From contig NZ_JBATXB010000017.1 in the NCBI RefSeq assembly GCF_049673005.1, positions 4,870-68,869 of the forward strand: DNA of 64,000 nt, in the 5' to 3' direction. The notes beneath the pieces are model-generated. The model made no database searches and had not been told where the DNA came from. It was given only the letters and a program-made list of their open reading frames with translations. Below are positions 35,233 to 44,791 of this stretch, one piece after another. Numbering within the stretch: the stretch's first letter is position 1; each line of letters begins with the position of its first letter. The position numbers were made by a program, and so were the translations under genes. This DNA comes from Carnobacterium_A sp049673005 (GTDB taxonomy: Bacteria; Bacillota; Bacilli; Lactobacillales; Carnobacteriaceae).

Positions 35233-37863
35233 ATGACTTCTACAAAATTAGATAACAAAGTAAAAACAGATACAGTTGAATTAACGGATAAACAATCCCC
35301 CATCGAAGTGGCTATTAATGAGATGACAATTAAAGGTAAAAAAGCCTTAGCAACCTTAGAAACGATGAATCAAGAACAAATCGATCACATTTGCCATCAG
35401 ATGGCAATAGCTGGTCTAAATGAACATATGCTTTTAGCTAAAATGGCTGTTGAAGAAACTGGCAGAGGAATTTATGAAGATAAGTGCATAAAAAATATGT
35501 TTGCTACAGAATCTATATGGAATACAATTAAACACGATAAAACGGCTGGTATCATAAGTGATGATGAACAAAGTCAATTAATTGAAGTAGCAACGCCAGT
35601 AGGAATAGTCTGTGGAGTAACCCCAGTAACTAACCCTACTTCAACAACATTATTTAAAGCGTTAATTTCTATTAAAACTCGTAATCCAATTATTTTTGCT
35701 TTCCACCCAAGTGCTCAAAAATGTTCAGAAGCAGCAGCACAAATTGTTTTAAACGCAGCTGTTAAAGCTGGAGCACCTGAAAATTGTATCCAATGGATCA
35801 AGCAACCTTCTTTAGAAGGTACTAACTTACTAATGAACCACTCAGACATTGCTATTGTTTTAGCAACTGGTGGATCAGCAATGGTAAAAGCGGCTTACTC
35901 AACTGGTAAACCAGCTTTAGGAGTAGGACCAGGAAATGTACCAAGCTACATTGAAAAATCAGCTAAAGTGAAACGTGCTGTTAATGATATTATTGCTTCA
36001 AAATCATTTGATAACGGAATGATTTGTGCTTCAGAGCAAGCTGTTATTGTAGATCAAGAAATTTATGAAGAAGTAAAAGCAGAGTTTATTAAACATCAAG
36101 TATACGTCGTAAAACCTAGCGAACTAAAACGGCTTGAAGATGTTGTTATGAATACAACAAAAACAGCTGTTAATGCAGCTATTGTTGGGAAGTCAGCAGA
36201 AGAAATTGGAGAACTTGCAGGAATTAAAGTTCCTAAAGGGACTAAAATTATTATTGCTGAGTTAGATGGAGTAGGAGAAAATTATCCACTATCTCGTGAA
36301 AAATTATCTCCAGTATTAGCAATGCTTAAATCAACTTCAACTGAAGATGGATTTTCATTAGCTCAACAAATGTTAGAATTAGGCGGATTAGGACATTCAG
36401 CTGCAATTCATACATTAGATGATGATTTAGTTAGAAAATATGGAGAACAAATGAAAGCTTGTCGTATTTTAGTGAATTCTCCTACAGCACAAGGTGGTAT
36501 CGGTGATTTGTATAACAATATGATTCCTTCATTAACACTTGGATGCGGTTCTTATGGTAAGAACTCGGTTTCTAAAAACGTATCAACTATTAATTTAATG
36601 AACATTAAAACAATTGCAAAACGTAGAAACAACATGCAATGGTTTAAATTACCTTCAAAAATTTATTTCGAAAAATATTCTATCCAATATTTACAAAAAA
36701 TGGAGAATATCAAAAAAGTATTCTTAGTTTGTGATCCTGGTATGGTCGAATTTGGTTATGCAGATAAAGTGATTGCTGAATTAAATAAAAGAAAAGAAAG
36801 TGTACAAGTAGAAATATTCTCGGCAGTGGAACCTAATCCATCAACAGATACTGTTATGGCCGGAACAGAAGCGATGATTCAATTCCAACCAGATACAATC
36901 ATCGCAATTGGCGGAGGTTCAGCAATGGACGCAGCTAAAGGTATGTGGTTATTTTATGAAAAACCAGAGACAGTATTTTTTGGAGCTAAACAAAAATTCT
37001 TAGATATCCGTAAAAGAACATACAAAATTCCTACATTAAATAAAACACAGTTTGTATGTATTCCTACTACTTCAGGAACTGGTGCTGAAGTTACACCTTT
37101 TGCAGTTATTACAGATAGTGAAACACATGTTAAATATCCTTTAGCTGATTACGCTTTGACACCTGATGTTGCTATCATCGACTCACAATTTGTTATGAGT
37201 GTTCCTAAATCTGTTACAGCTGATACAGGAATGGATGTCTTAACACATGCAATTGAATCTTATGTTTCTGTTATGGCAAGTGATTTTACAAAAGGTTTAA
37301 GTTTACAATCAATTAAATTAGTCTTCCAAAATTTACGTGATTCATACGCATACGCAAATGAAGATGCAAGAGAAAAAATGCATAATGCTTCTACAATGGC
37401 TGGTATGGCATTTGCAAATGCATTTTTAGGAATTAACCACTCTATCGCTCATAAGATAGGTGGAGAGTACAATATTGCTCACGGACGCACAAATGCAATC
37501 TTATTGCCTCATGTTATCCGTTACAATGCAAAAGATCCTTCAAAACATGCTTTATTCCCTAAATATGAGTTCTTTAAAGCTGATGAAGATTATGCTGAAA
37601 TCGCTCGTTTCATGGGATTCAAAGGAAATACAACCGAAGAATTAGTAGAATCACTAATCTTTGAAATCAATAAACTAGGTAAAGATGTTGGAATTGAGAT
37701 GAACTTAAAAGCTCAAGGAGTAACACAAGAAGTACTGAATGATACTGTTGATCATATGGCTGAACTAGCATTCTTAGATCAATGTACAACAGCAAATCCA
37801 AAACAACCATTAATTAGCGAATTACGCCAAATTATTATCGATGCTTATGATGGTGAAAAATAA
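35233..37863 (+). CDS. adhE: Bifunctional acetaldehyde-CoA/alcohol dehydrogenase
   Basis: This 876-residue fusion converts acetyl-CoA to acetaldehyde and then ethanol, regenerating NAD. The N-terminal aldehyde dehydrogenase half (to about 450) has the catalytic cysteine C265 in NGMICASEQA. The C-terminal iron-dependent alcohol dehydrogenase half has GGGSAMDAAKGMW, TSGTGAEVTPF and the metal-binding histidines in LTHAIESYVS and NHSIAHKIGG. AdhE forms spirosome filaments in its family. CGGAGG lies eight bases before the ATG. It stands alone between terminators and under Rex-box control. Confidence 0.98.
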   Translation: MTSTKLDNKVKTDTVELTDKQSPIEVAINEMTIKGKKALATLETMNQEQIDHICHQMAIAGLNEHMLLAKMAVEETGRGIYEDKCIKNMFATESIWNTIKHDKTAGIISDDEQSQLIEVATPVGIVCGVTPVTNPTSTTLFKALISIKTRNPIIFAFHPSAQKCSEAAAQIVLNAAVKAGAPENCIQWIKQPSLEGTNLLMNHSDIAIVLATGGSAMVKAAYSTGKPALGVGPGNVPSYIEKSAKVKRAVNDIIASKSFDNGMICASEQAVIVDQEIYEEVKAEFIKHQVYVVKPSELKRLEDVVMNTTKTAVNAAIVGKSAEEIGELAGIKVPKGTKIIIAELDGVGENYPLSREKLSPVLAMLKSTSTEDGFSLAQQMLELGGLGHSAAIHTLDDDLVRKYGEQMKACRILVNSPTAQGGIGDLYNNMIPSLTLGCGSYGKNSVSKNVSTINLMNIKTIAKRRNNMQWFKLPSKIYFEKYSIQYLQKMENIKKVFLVCDPGMVEFGYADKVIAELNKRKESVQVEIFSAVEPNPSTDTVMAGTEAMIQFQPDTIIAIGGGSAMDAAKGMWLFYEKPETVFFGAKQKFLDIRKRTYKIPTLNKTQFVCIPTTSGTGAEVTPFAVITDSETHVKYPLADYALTPDVAIIDSQFVMSVPKSVTADTGMDVLTHAIESYVSVMASDFTKGLSLQSIKLVFQNLRDSYAYANEDAREKMHNASTMAGMAFANAFLGINHSIAHKIGGEYNIAHGRTNAILLPHVIRYNAKDPSKHALFPKYEFFKADEDYAEIARFMGFKGNTTEELVESLIFEINKLGKDVGIEMNLKAQGVTQEVLNDTVDHMAELAFLDQCTTANPKQPLISELRQIIIDAYDGEK

Positions 37864-37897
37864 AAAATCTCTATAAAAAATAAAGATTATTATGAAA

Positions 37898-37940
37898 GAA
37901 ATACTGTTTTCCTAATTTAAAAGGGAAATGGTATTTTTTT
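37898..37940 (+). terminator. Terminator after adhE
   Basis: An imperfect stem AAATACTGTTTTCC/GGGAAATGGTATTT is followed by a T run. Confidence 0.75.
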
Positions 37941-38062
37941 ATAAAGTAAAGTGTTCTTTGGTGTATTGTACGAGCAGACATTATCAGTTTTTATAGTAGC
38001 AGCTAGCTAAATTTTCTCATCAAAAAATAATTAAGTAAGATTAAACATGATCTCTAGAAAGA

Positions 38063-38091
38063 TTGCTTTTTAAAATTAAAATAGTTATAAT
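38063..38091 (+). promoter_or_regulatory. mntR promoter
   Basis: TTGCTT and a consensus TATAAT are separated by 17 bp. Confidence 0.8.
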
Positions 38092-38103
38092 CAAACTAAT
38101 AAG

Positions 38104-38117
38104 TTAGGTTAGCCTAA
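38104..38117. promoter_or_regulatory. DtxR/MntR-type operator in the mntR leader
   Basis: TTAGGTTAGCCTAA equals the core of the DtxR/IdeR-family box. It begins 13 bases after the -10, next to the predicted transcription start, which suggests that the encoded repressor controls its own gene. Confidence 0.78.
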
Positions 38118-38140
38118 ATATAAAGAAGTGGGTGATGTCA

Positions 38141-38788
38141 TTGACACCTAATAAAGAAGATTACTTGAAAATTATCTATGAACTTGGTGGGACAGAAAAA
38201 AAAATTAATAATAAAGAAATTGTTAAAAGACTAGGAGTTTCAGCCGCCTCAGTGAGCGAAATGATGTCTAAACTTTTAAAAGAAGGGTATATCGAAAGAT
38301 TACCTTATCAAGGGGTAGAACTTAACGAAAAAGGACTTATTAAAGCTAGCACATTAATAAGAAAGCATAGATTATGGGAAGTATTTCTAGTTGAACAACT
38401 TGGCTACTCTTGGAATGAGGTTCACGCAGAGGCTGAGGTTCTAGAGCATGTTTCATCAATAGAATTAACCAATCGATTAGAAAAATATTTGGATTTCCCA
38501 AAGATATGTCCTCATGGAGGCATGATTCCAGAAAAAAGAGGGATTTTAAAGGAACCTTTGTTAGAAACTTTATCTGAGCAAAAAGAAAATCAAACGGTAA
38601 TAATAAAACGAGTAGCAGATGAAAAAGATTTATTAGACTACCTAGTATCTATAAATATTGGAATAAATGATGTGTGCACGATTGATTCTATTGGCGCATA
38701 TGAAGGATCTATCGTAGTGAAAAAAGATAAAAAAAAGATCCAAATAAGCTTTAAAGCGGCATCTGATATGTACGTTCAGCTAATTTAG
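38141..38788 (+). CDS. mntR: DtxR/MntR-family metal-dependent repressor
   Basis: This protein of about 215 residues opens TPNKEDYLKIIYELGG, typical of manganese-type DtxR regulators (MntR, SloR, ScaR). A winged helix-turn-helix covers about residues 5-60, the metal-binding dimerisation domain 65-140 (EAEVLEHVSS, CPHGGMIP) and a FeoA/SH3-like domain the last 70. TTG 38141 fits the family N-terminus and the GGTGAT ribosome site; GTG 38132 and ATG 38135 are less likely. No metal transporter is adjacent, so its regulon lies elsewhere. Whether it senses Mn or Fe is inferred from the SloR-like N-terminus only. Confidence 0.88.
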   Translation: MTPNKEDYLKIIYELGGTEKKINNKEIVKRLGVSAASVSEMMSKLLKEGYIERLPYQGVELNEKGLIKASTLIRKHRLWEVFLVEQLGYSWNEVHAEAEVLEHVSSIELTNRLEKYLDFPKICPHGGMIPEKRGILKEPLLETLSEQKENQTVIIKRVADEKDLLDYLVSINIGINDVCTIDSIGAYEGSIVVKKDKKKIQISFKAASDMYVQLI

Positions 38789-38790
38789 AT

Positions 38791-38830
38791 AAGAAGAATT
38801 CGGCATAGTTGTCGTATTCTTCTTTGTTTT
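38791..38830 (+). terminator. Terminator after mntR
   Basis: AAGAAGAAT pairs with ATTCTTCTT around a partly paired loop, followed by GTTTTT. Confidence 0.8.
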
Positions 38831-38896
38831 TACAACAGCTACTCTTAAAAAAAGAATCACGTTCCCACATGGTTGTAATGAAAGAAGGTGAAGAAA

Positions 38897-40018
38897 GTGG
38901 AAATTGGGGTAGTACGTTTTGATGAACCGGTTAAAGATACATCGAGAAAAATTATTCATATCGATATGGATGCTTTCTTCGCTTCGGTCGAAGAGAGAGA
39001 TCATCCTGAGTTAAAAGGACAGCCTATTGTTATTGCTAAACACCCCAATTTGACAAAAGGGAAAGGTGTTGTTGCAACAGCGAATTATGTTGCAAGAACA
39101 TATGGTATACATTCTGCTATGAGTGCTCAAAAAGCCTATGAATTATGTCCTAAGGCCGTATTTATTCCTGGAAATTATGAACGTTATCGAGAAATTTCGA
39201 ATAAAATTAGAGAAGTATTCTTACATTATACAGATATTATAGAACCGTTATCACTGGATGAAGCATACTTAGATGTAACAGAAAATAAAAAAGAAATGAA
39301 AAGTGCAACACTTATTGCCCATTCTATCCAAAAAGAAGTATGGGACACCGTTCGCTTAACCTGTTCTGCAGGAGTTTCTTACAATAAGTTTATAGCGAAA
39401 CTAGCTTCAGATTTTAAAAAGCCGTCTGGTGTTACTGTTATCACACCAGACGAAGCTTTAGATTTTTTAAAAAATCTTCCTATAGAAAAATTTTATGGAG
39501 TAGGAAAAAAAACGGTTGAGCGGATGCATGAGGTAGGTATTTACAATGGTGAAGATCTTTATCAAAGAAACGAGATGGATTTGATTCGTTCATTTGGTAA
39601 AATGGGGTATTCTCTTTACAGAAAGGTTAGGGGAATTGATGATTCTCCAGTCAGAATAAGTAGAGAGAGAAAATCAATAGGGAAAGAAAACACGTATAAC
39701 CAAAACTTAGTTACTGAAAATGAAATTGTAGCAGAATTAAGGTTCTTATCTAATAAAGTGAATCATTCATTAATGAAAGAACAAAAGCATGGGAAAACGA
39801 TTGTATTGAAGATTCGCTATTCTGATTTTGAGACTGTGACTAAAAGGCATACGTTACCTCATTACATTAAAGAGGCAGAAGAAATCTTTTTTCATGCACA
39901 AAATATATGGGATGAGATTGGAGAATTGCAAAAGGGAATAAGATTGTTGGGGATTACAATTACAACACTTGACCCATTAACATTTGAAAATATTGTTTTA
40001 CCACTTTGGGAAAAATAA
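38897..40018 (+). CDS. dinB: DNA polymerase IV
   Basis: This Y-family translesion polymerase of about 373 residues has the catalytic motifs IHIDMDAFFASVE and LSLDEAYLDVT, the fingers motif ATANYVARTYGI, a helix-hairpin-helix thumb (FYGVGKKTVERM) and a little-finger domain. I prefer GTG 38897, about eight bases after AGAAGG; GTG 38888 abuts that site. A beta-clamp motif at the extreme C-terminus is not obvious. No SOS box is seen upstream. Confidence 0.95.
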   Translation: MEIGVVRFDEPVKDTSRKIIHIDMDAFFASVEERDHPELKGQPIVIAKHPNLTKGKGVVATANYVARTYGIHSAMSAQKAYELCPKAVFIPGNYERYREISNKIREVFLHYTDIIEPLSLDEAYLDVTENKKEMKSATLIAHSIQKEVWDTVRLTCSAGVSYNKFIAKLASDFKKPSGVTVITPDEALDFLKNLPIEKFYGVGKKTVERMHEVGIYNGEDLYQRNEMDLIRSFGKMGYSLYRKVRGIDDSPVRISRERKSIGKENTYNQNLVTENEIVAELRFLSNKVNHSLMKEQKHGKTIVLKIRYSDFETVTKRHTLPHYIKEAEEIFFHAQNIWDEIGELQKGIRLLGITITTLDPLTFENIVLPLWEK

Positions 40019-40564
40019 AACTATAGATAGAAGATTTTGAGGATTGGGTTAAATTAATTTTCTTTTTTTAAGATACACTGTATATACTAGTACAGTTTTT
40101 TTGTTGTGTTATAATAATAGAAAATGGGACTAACGAAGATATCAGGAATTTGGTAATGAATGATACAAGTTGAGCCTAATATAGGATAAATTGTTCTAAT
40201 TAATCTTTTTATTATAGAAAAGTCAAAGAATAATCTTAATCTGAAAAGAATTTAAGCAGATGCTATTATTTTTAGTCACATTTATAAAAAATTATATTTG
40301 AGAAACACAAAAAATGAAAGTGGTAATAATTATAGTTGGTAGTAAGATTGGATTAGTAATTTTTTAAAGAAAGCGATTGGAAATTATGTAATTCGATTGA
40401 GTTAGTTAGTTTAAAGCTAAAAAAATCTTTCCAATTTAACGCATTACCGTACTTTTCTTTTGTTTAAATGAAACTCTTTAAACTTTTGTGATAATTTGTC
40501 TTAAGAACAAGGAAATCTATTAGAAATTTAGGAATTTGATTAGAAACTATTTTGGAGGTACCTT
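40019..40564. other. 546-bp gap between dinB and spxR
   Basis: The gap contains the dinB terminator, an extended -10 element (TGTTATAAT, 40107-40115) directly after it, an 8-bp distant inverted repeat (ATTGGAAA at 40376, TTTCCAAT at 40428), a GTTTAAA/TTTAAAC repeat at 40462-40483 and a second extended -10 (TGTGATAAT, 40487-40495) before spxR. No protein-coding frame is convincing. Confidence 0.5.
40077..40102 (+). terminator. Terminator after dinB
   Basis: ACTGTA pairs with TACAGT around an eight-base loop and is followed by seven T residues; the stem is short. Confidence 0.65.
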
Positions 40565-41896
40565 ATGACTACTAAACACGAACGAATATTAGCTTATATC
40601 GAAACCCTGCCTGTCGGAGAAAAAATTTCTGTACGATTAATCGCTAAGAATTTAAATGTTAGTGAAGGTACAGCTTATAGAGCTATCAAAGAAGCACAAA
40701 ATAGTGGTCTAGTTTCAACTATTCAACGAGTAGGGACCATACGGATTGAACGGAAAATGAAAGAAAGTATTGAAACACTTAGTTATGGCGAAATAGTGAA
40801 AATTATTGAAGGAGATATATTTGGTGGAGAAAATGGGTTAAATAATATACTCACTAAATTTATTATTGGCGCAATGACAGAAGATGCCATTGTTCGCTAT
40901 ATAGCACCAGGTTCCTTAATGATTGTAGGTAATCGAGAGAGTGTACAAAGGTTAGCATTAAAAAGCGGGTCTGCTGTATTAATTACAGGTGGTTTTGAAA
41001 CGAGCAATGAAATTATTGACTTAGCTAATGAATTAGCATTACCTTTAATGGGGACAAGTTATGATTCGTTTACTGTTGCTACGATGATAAACCGTGCGAT
41101 GACAGATCAATTAATAAAAAAAGATATTATTCTTGTACGAGATATTTACACAAAAATTGAAGAAACAATGTACTTAACTGTTGATGATACTGTCTTAGAT
41201 TATCGACGACTTAATGAGAAAAGTAAGCATACAAGATTTCCTGTTGTGGGAAAGAATTTACGACTAGTTGGGATTGTTGCTGCCAAAGATATGATTGGAA
41301 AAGCTGATCAACAAAGTATTGAGCGTGTTATGACAAAGGATCCTACCGTAGTGAAAACTCATATGAGTGTGGCTAGTGTAGGACACCTAATGATATGGGA
41401 CGAACTTGAAGTTATGCCTGTAGTTGAAGATAACTTAACTTTAATGGGTATTATTTCAAGACAAGATGTTATGAAAGCTATGCAATCTGCTCAAAGGCAA
41501 CCACAAGTTGGAGATACAATTTCTGATCAAATTCAAGAGCAGATTGAACTAGTTAGTGAAAATCATGAAAATATTGAAAATGACATTCCTTCTTATAAGT
41601 TCAATGTGACTCCACAGATGACAGATTCTGTAGGGACAATTTCATTTGGTGTGTTGAGCGAAATTATCACCAGTTGTGCAAAACGTTCATTATTGCTTTA
41701 TCAAAAGAGAGATGCGTTAATTGAACAGATGGATTTACATTACTTTAAAATGATTCAATTAGAAAGTACGCTAGAAATAAAACCTAAAGTATTTGAAATT
41801 GGTAGACGCTCATCAAAGTTTGATATCGAAGTGTATGTTGAAAATGTATTAGTTGCTAAAGCTATTGTGATTTGCCAAATGATGCAAAGAAATTAA
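40565..41896 (+). CDS. spxR: SpxR/YtoI-like regulator with HTH, DRTGG, CBS pair and HotDog domains
   Basis: This 443-residue protein combines an N-terminal winged helix (about 1-60, NLNVSEGTAYRAIKEAQ), a DRTGG domain (about 70-180), two CBS modules (about 190-305, TRFPVVGKNLRLVGIV and MPVVEDNLTLMGIIS) and a C-terminal HotDog thioesterase-like domain. The architecture is that of YtoI in B. subtilis and SpxR in Streptococcus pneumoniae, where SpxR influences spx expression and virulence. CBS and HotDog parts suggest sensing of an adenine nucleotide or acyl-CoA, not proven. TTTGGAGG precedes the ATG. nrnA follows 16 bp later. Confidence 0.87.
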   Translation: MTTKHERILAYIETLPVGEKISVRLIAKNLNVSEGTAYRAIKEAQNSGLVSTIQRVGTIRIERKMKESIETLSYGEIVKIIEGDIFGGENGLNNILTKFIIGAMTEDAIVRYIAPGSLMIVGNRESVQRLALKSGSAVLITGGFETSNEIIDLANELALPLMGTSYDSFTVATMINRAMTDQLIKKDIILVRDIYTKIEETMYLTVDDTVLDYRRLNEKSKHTRFPVVGKNLRLVGIVAAKDMIGKADQQSIERVMTKDPTVVKTHMSVASVGHLMIWDELEVMPVVEDNLTLMGIISRQDVMKAMQSAQRQPQVGDTISDQIQEQIELVSENHENIENDIPSYKFNVTPQMTDSVGTISFGVLSEIITSCAKRSLLLYQKRDALIEQMDLHYFKMIQLESTLEIKPKVFEIGRRSSKFDIEVYVENVLVAKAIVICQMMQRN

Positions 41897-41912
41897 AAAG
41901 GAGTCGAACGTA

Positions 41913-42872
41913 ATGTCATTATTACCATATAAAGAAGTACTAGAAATGATAAAAGAATACAACACGGTTATTGTACATCGTCATATGCGACCGGATCCTG
42001 ATGCTTTAGGATCTCAAGGTGGACTAGTTGAACTGTTGAAGGAAAGTTTTCCGAAAAAAAGAATTTTCAAAACTGGAGGTCCTGTAGGAGATCTAGATTT
42101 TTTAACAACGATGGATGAAGTCAGTGATAATGATTACAAAGAAGCTTTAGTTATAGTAACAGATACCGCTAATACACCAAGAATTAGCGACGAACGCTAT
42201 AGCAATGGATCGAAGCTGATTAAAATAGACCACCATCCTAACGATGATGTTTATGGTGATATACAGCTAGTGAATAGTGATGCGAGTAGTTGCAGCGAAA
42301 TAATAGTAGATTTTTATATAGCAAATCAAGAGGAATTAGTTTTGACTAAAGAAGCTGCTCGCTTATTATATGCAGGTATTGTCGGCGATACAGGTCGCTT
42401 TTTATATCCCTCAACTACTTCTCACACAATGAGAATAGCAGCTAAATTGATGGAATATGATTTTATTCCTAATGAAGTAAATAACCAAATGAATGTTATT
42501 TCTCAAAAGGTTGCGAAATTAACTGGATATATTTTGCAAAATCTTATTGTTTCTGAGAATGGAGTAGCAAAAGTATTAATAGCTAAAGATTTATTGAAGA
42601 AATTTGATTTAACCGACACTGAAACATCTTCAATTGTGTCTATTCCAGGAACAGTCGAAGGAGTATTAACTTGGGGTATTTTTGTTGAGCAGCCTGAAGG
42701 ACATTTCCGGTGTCGCTTAAGATCAAAAGGTCCAATCATTAATGAGGTTGCTAAACGTCACCATGGTGGTGGTCATCCTATGGCAAGTGGAGCTAATGCA
42801 AAAAACGAAGAAGAAATTAATGTGATTATAGATGAACTATCAGCGCTTGCTGATGAATGGTTAGACAAATAA
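41913..42872 (+). CDS. nrnA: NrnA-type DHH/DHHA1 phosphoesterase
   Basis: This 319-residue enzyme is of the family that degrades nanoRNA and 3'-phosphoadenosine 5'-phosphate and, in some species, pApA or c-di-AMP (Pde2). DHH motifs are VHRHMRPDPDALGSQ, VTDTANTPR and IDHHPND; the DHHA1 part ends in the GGGHPMASGA substrate loop. Length is normal. AAAGGAG stands ten bases before the ATG and the gene is probably cotranscribed with spxR. A strong bidirectional terminator follows. Confidence 0.93.
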   Translation: MSLLPYKEVLEMIKEYNTVIVHRHMRPDPDALGSQGGLVELLKESFPKKRIFKTGGPVGDLDFLTTMDEVSDNDYKEALVIVTDTANTPRISDERYSNGSKLIKIDHHPNDDVYGDIQLVNSDASSCSEIIVDFYIANQEELVLTKEAARLLYAGIVGDTGRFLYPSTTSHTMRIAAKLMEYDFIPNEVNNQMNVISQKVAKLTGYILQNLIVSENGVAKVLIAKDLLKKFDLTDTETSSIVSIPGTVEGVLTWGIFVEQPEGHFRCRLRSKGPIINEVAKRHHGGGHPMASGANAKNEEEINVIIDELSALADEWLDK

Positions 42873-42903
42873 GAGGAATTCTATTGGAAAAGCCAAACTT
42901 TAG

Positions 42904-42950
42904 AATAGAAAAATCCGTAGGACCCAAAGAGTTCTACGGATTTTTCTATT
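42904..42950. terminator. Bidirectional terminator between nrnA and the CNNM gene
   Basis: A 17-bp perfect inverted repeat (AATAGAAAAATCCGTAG and its complement) contains the A and T tracts needed for both directions. Confidence 0.93.
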
Positions 42951-42955
42951 TATAT

Positions 42956-44329
42956 CTATCGAGCATTTGAATTGGATTGAATATTAGTAGAAGGGCTGTT
43001 CTTTATAATGTCTATTAATTCAATAGTGCTATTACCTGATTTAATGACAGTAAAGGTATATCCGCCTTCGACAAGAGCTTCTCCTTCAGAAATATCGTAT
43101 TTTTGATTTAGCATCCACCCACCTAAAGTGTCGACATTTTCTTCTTCAATAGATAGACCAAAAAGTTCATTAATTTCATCAACAAGCATTCTTGCGCTGA
43201 CACGATAGTGGTTATCGCCAACTTTTTTTACTTCAGGCTCTTCAATGCTTTCATAATCGTCGCTGATATCGCCCACTATTTCTTCAACAATATCTTCCAT
43301 TGACAGCATACCACTAGTACCACCATATTCATCAACTAAAATTGCAAGTTGGTTTCTTTCTTTTTGCATTTTGACCAACAATTCTTTAATAGGTATTGTT
43401 TCAATTACGCGAATAACTGGTCTAATGTAGTGAGAGAAATCAAAAGTATCAGATATGTTGTCTTCAACAGCGTTAACATAAGCTGCAAATATCTCTTTTG
43501 TGTTTAATATCCCAATGACAATATCTTTATCACCATCTTGAATTACAGGATAGCGTGTATAGCGTTTTACGCTTACTAATTGGCTAATTTCTTTTAAAGA
43601 CATGTCTGTTGAGACAGTAATCATTTCAGTTCTAGGCACCATAATTTCACGACTCATGCGATCATCAAAAGCAAAGACGTTTTCAACAAATTGATATTCG
43701 TCTCTATTTATCTCGCCACTCTTCAAACTTTCACCCATAATAATTCTGAGTTCTTCTTCAGAAACACCTTCACCAAATTCACTTTTACTAGGAACACCAA
43801 CAGCTTGAGAAATTTTATTCGCTAAAATATTTAGAATAAAAACAATAGGATACATTAGCCGAAACCAGAATTGTAAGGGTTTGGCTATAATTAAACCGAT
43901 TTTTTCAGTGTTATTAATGGCAATGTTTTTTGGTACAAGTTCTCCAATAATAACCTGAAGAAACGTTAATACAATAAAAGAAAGAAGGATAGAAGCTATT
44001 TTTGAAATAGATTCTGGCAATTGAAAATTTGCAAACAATATATCAAATAGACGGCCAAATGTAGGGCTACCTAACCAACCTATAGCTAGTGAGGTTACTG
44101 TGACACCTAATTGAGTAGCGGACAGATAAGTGTCTAATTTTTGAGTCATATTTTTTAGCAATTCTGCCTTTTTATTTCCATCTTCTATAAGAAAATCTAA
44201 CCTTGATGGTCGTATACGAACCAGTATGAACTCTGACATAACAAATAAAGCTGCGATAAATAAGATGATAAAAAACACTATCATACCAGTGGTTAGTGAC
44301 AAATGGATGCTTACGCCAAGATGACGCAA
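42956..44329 (-). CDS. CNNM/HlyC-CorC family membrane protein with CBS pair
   Basis: This 457-residue protein is often named a hemolysin homologue, but that name is misleading. A DUF21/CNNM membrane domain with about four segments fills residues 1-195 and ends before GVSEEELRIIMGES. A CBS pair follows (about 215-345, with MVPRTEMITVSTD and DEYGGTSGMLSMEDIVEEIVGDI), then a CorC_HlyC domain to about 440. Family members export or regulate Mg or Co. The TTG start is supported by AAGGAGGTGAAGC directly before it. It faces nrnA and has its own promoter. Confidence 0.9.
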   Translation of the reverse strand: MRHLGVSIHLSLTTGMIVFFIILFIAALFVMSEFILVRIRPSRLDFLIEDGNKKAELLKNMTQKLDTYLSATQLGVTVTSLAIGWLGSPTFGRLFDILFANFQLPESISKIASILLSFIVLTFLQVIIGELVPKNIAINNTEKIGLIIAKPLQFWFRLMYPIVFILNILANKISQAVGVPSKSEFGEGVSEEELRIIMGESLKSGEINRDEYQFVENVFAFDDRMSREIMVPRTEMITVSTDMSLKEISQLVSVKRYTRYPVIQDGDKDIVIGILNTKEIFAAYVNAVEDNISDTFDFSHYIRPVIRVIETIPIKELLVKMQKERNQLAILVDEYGGTSGMLSMEDIVEEIVGDISDDYESIEEPEVKKVGDNHYRVSARMLVDEINELFGLSIEEENVDTLGGWMLNQKYDISEGEALVEGGYTFTVIKSGNSTIELIDIIKNSPSTNIQSNSNAR

Positions 44330-44348
44330 GCTTCACCTCCTTGTTAAT

Positions 44349-44377
44349 TTATAACTCTAAATTTAATTTTTATTCAA
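44349..44377 (-). promoter_or_regulatory. Promoter of the CNNM gene
   Basis: On the minus strand TTGAAT and TTATAA are separated by 17 bp, about 20 bases upstream of the TTG start. Confidence 0.5.
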
Positions 44378-44729
44378 TAGATAATTCTGATTGAAACAAG
44401 TTTTTTAAGAAAAAATAGTAAAATAAATAAAAATCAATAGTAATGCGCCCTCTAAACATTTAATTTAGATTTGTTAATTATTATTTTTATTTTTTTCTAT
44501 CAAATTTCTCGCCTCACTTTAACTTAATAAGTTCTTTTTATAACGAATTAACTATAAAAAAATAGATAGCCTCTATTTTATAAAAGTCTTATAAGTTTAC
44601 TGTACCTTAATATGGTAAAATGTTAAAGTAAAAAACAAGTTTATCATCTTTTTTTTAAAAAAAAACGTAAGATTGGGTTTAGAACTAGAATATCTCCTAC
44701 TTAAGAACGATTCAAATTATAAAAACGTT

Positions 44730-44738
44730 TGATATACT
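44730..44738 (+). promoter_or_regulatory. Extended -10 promoter of the class A PBP
   Basis: TGATATACT lies 54 bases before the ATG; TTCAAA at 44711 could be a weak -35 at 16-bp spacing. Confidence 0.5.
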
Positions 44739-44791
44739 CCAACTATAAAAAGAAAGAACATCAAATAGTAAAAACGAAGGATGTTTAAAAA

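Larger units (their letters stand above)
44330..44791. other. 462-bp divergent promoter region
   Basis: This AT-rich gap separates the divergently transcribed CNNM gene and the penicillin-binding protein gene. It holds one probable promoter for each and long A and T tracts near 44650. No small gene is recognisable. Confidence 0.5.
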
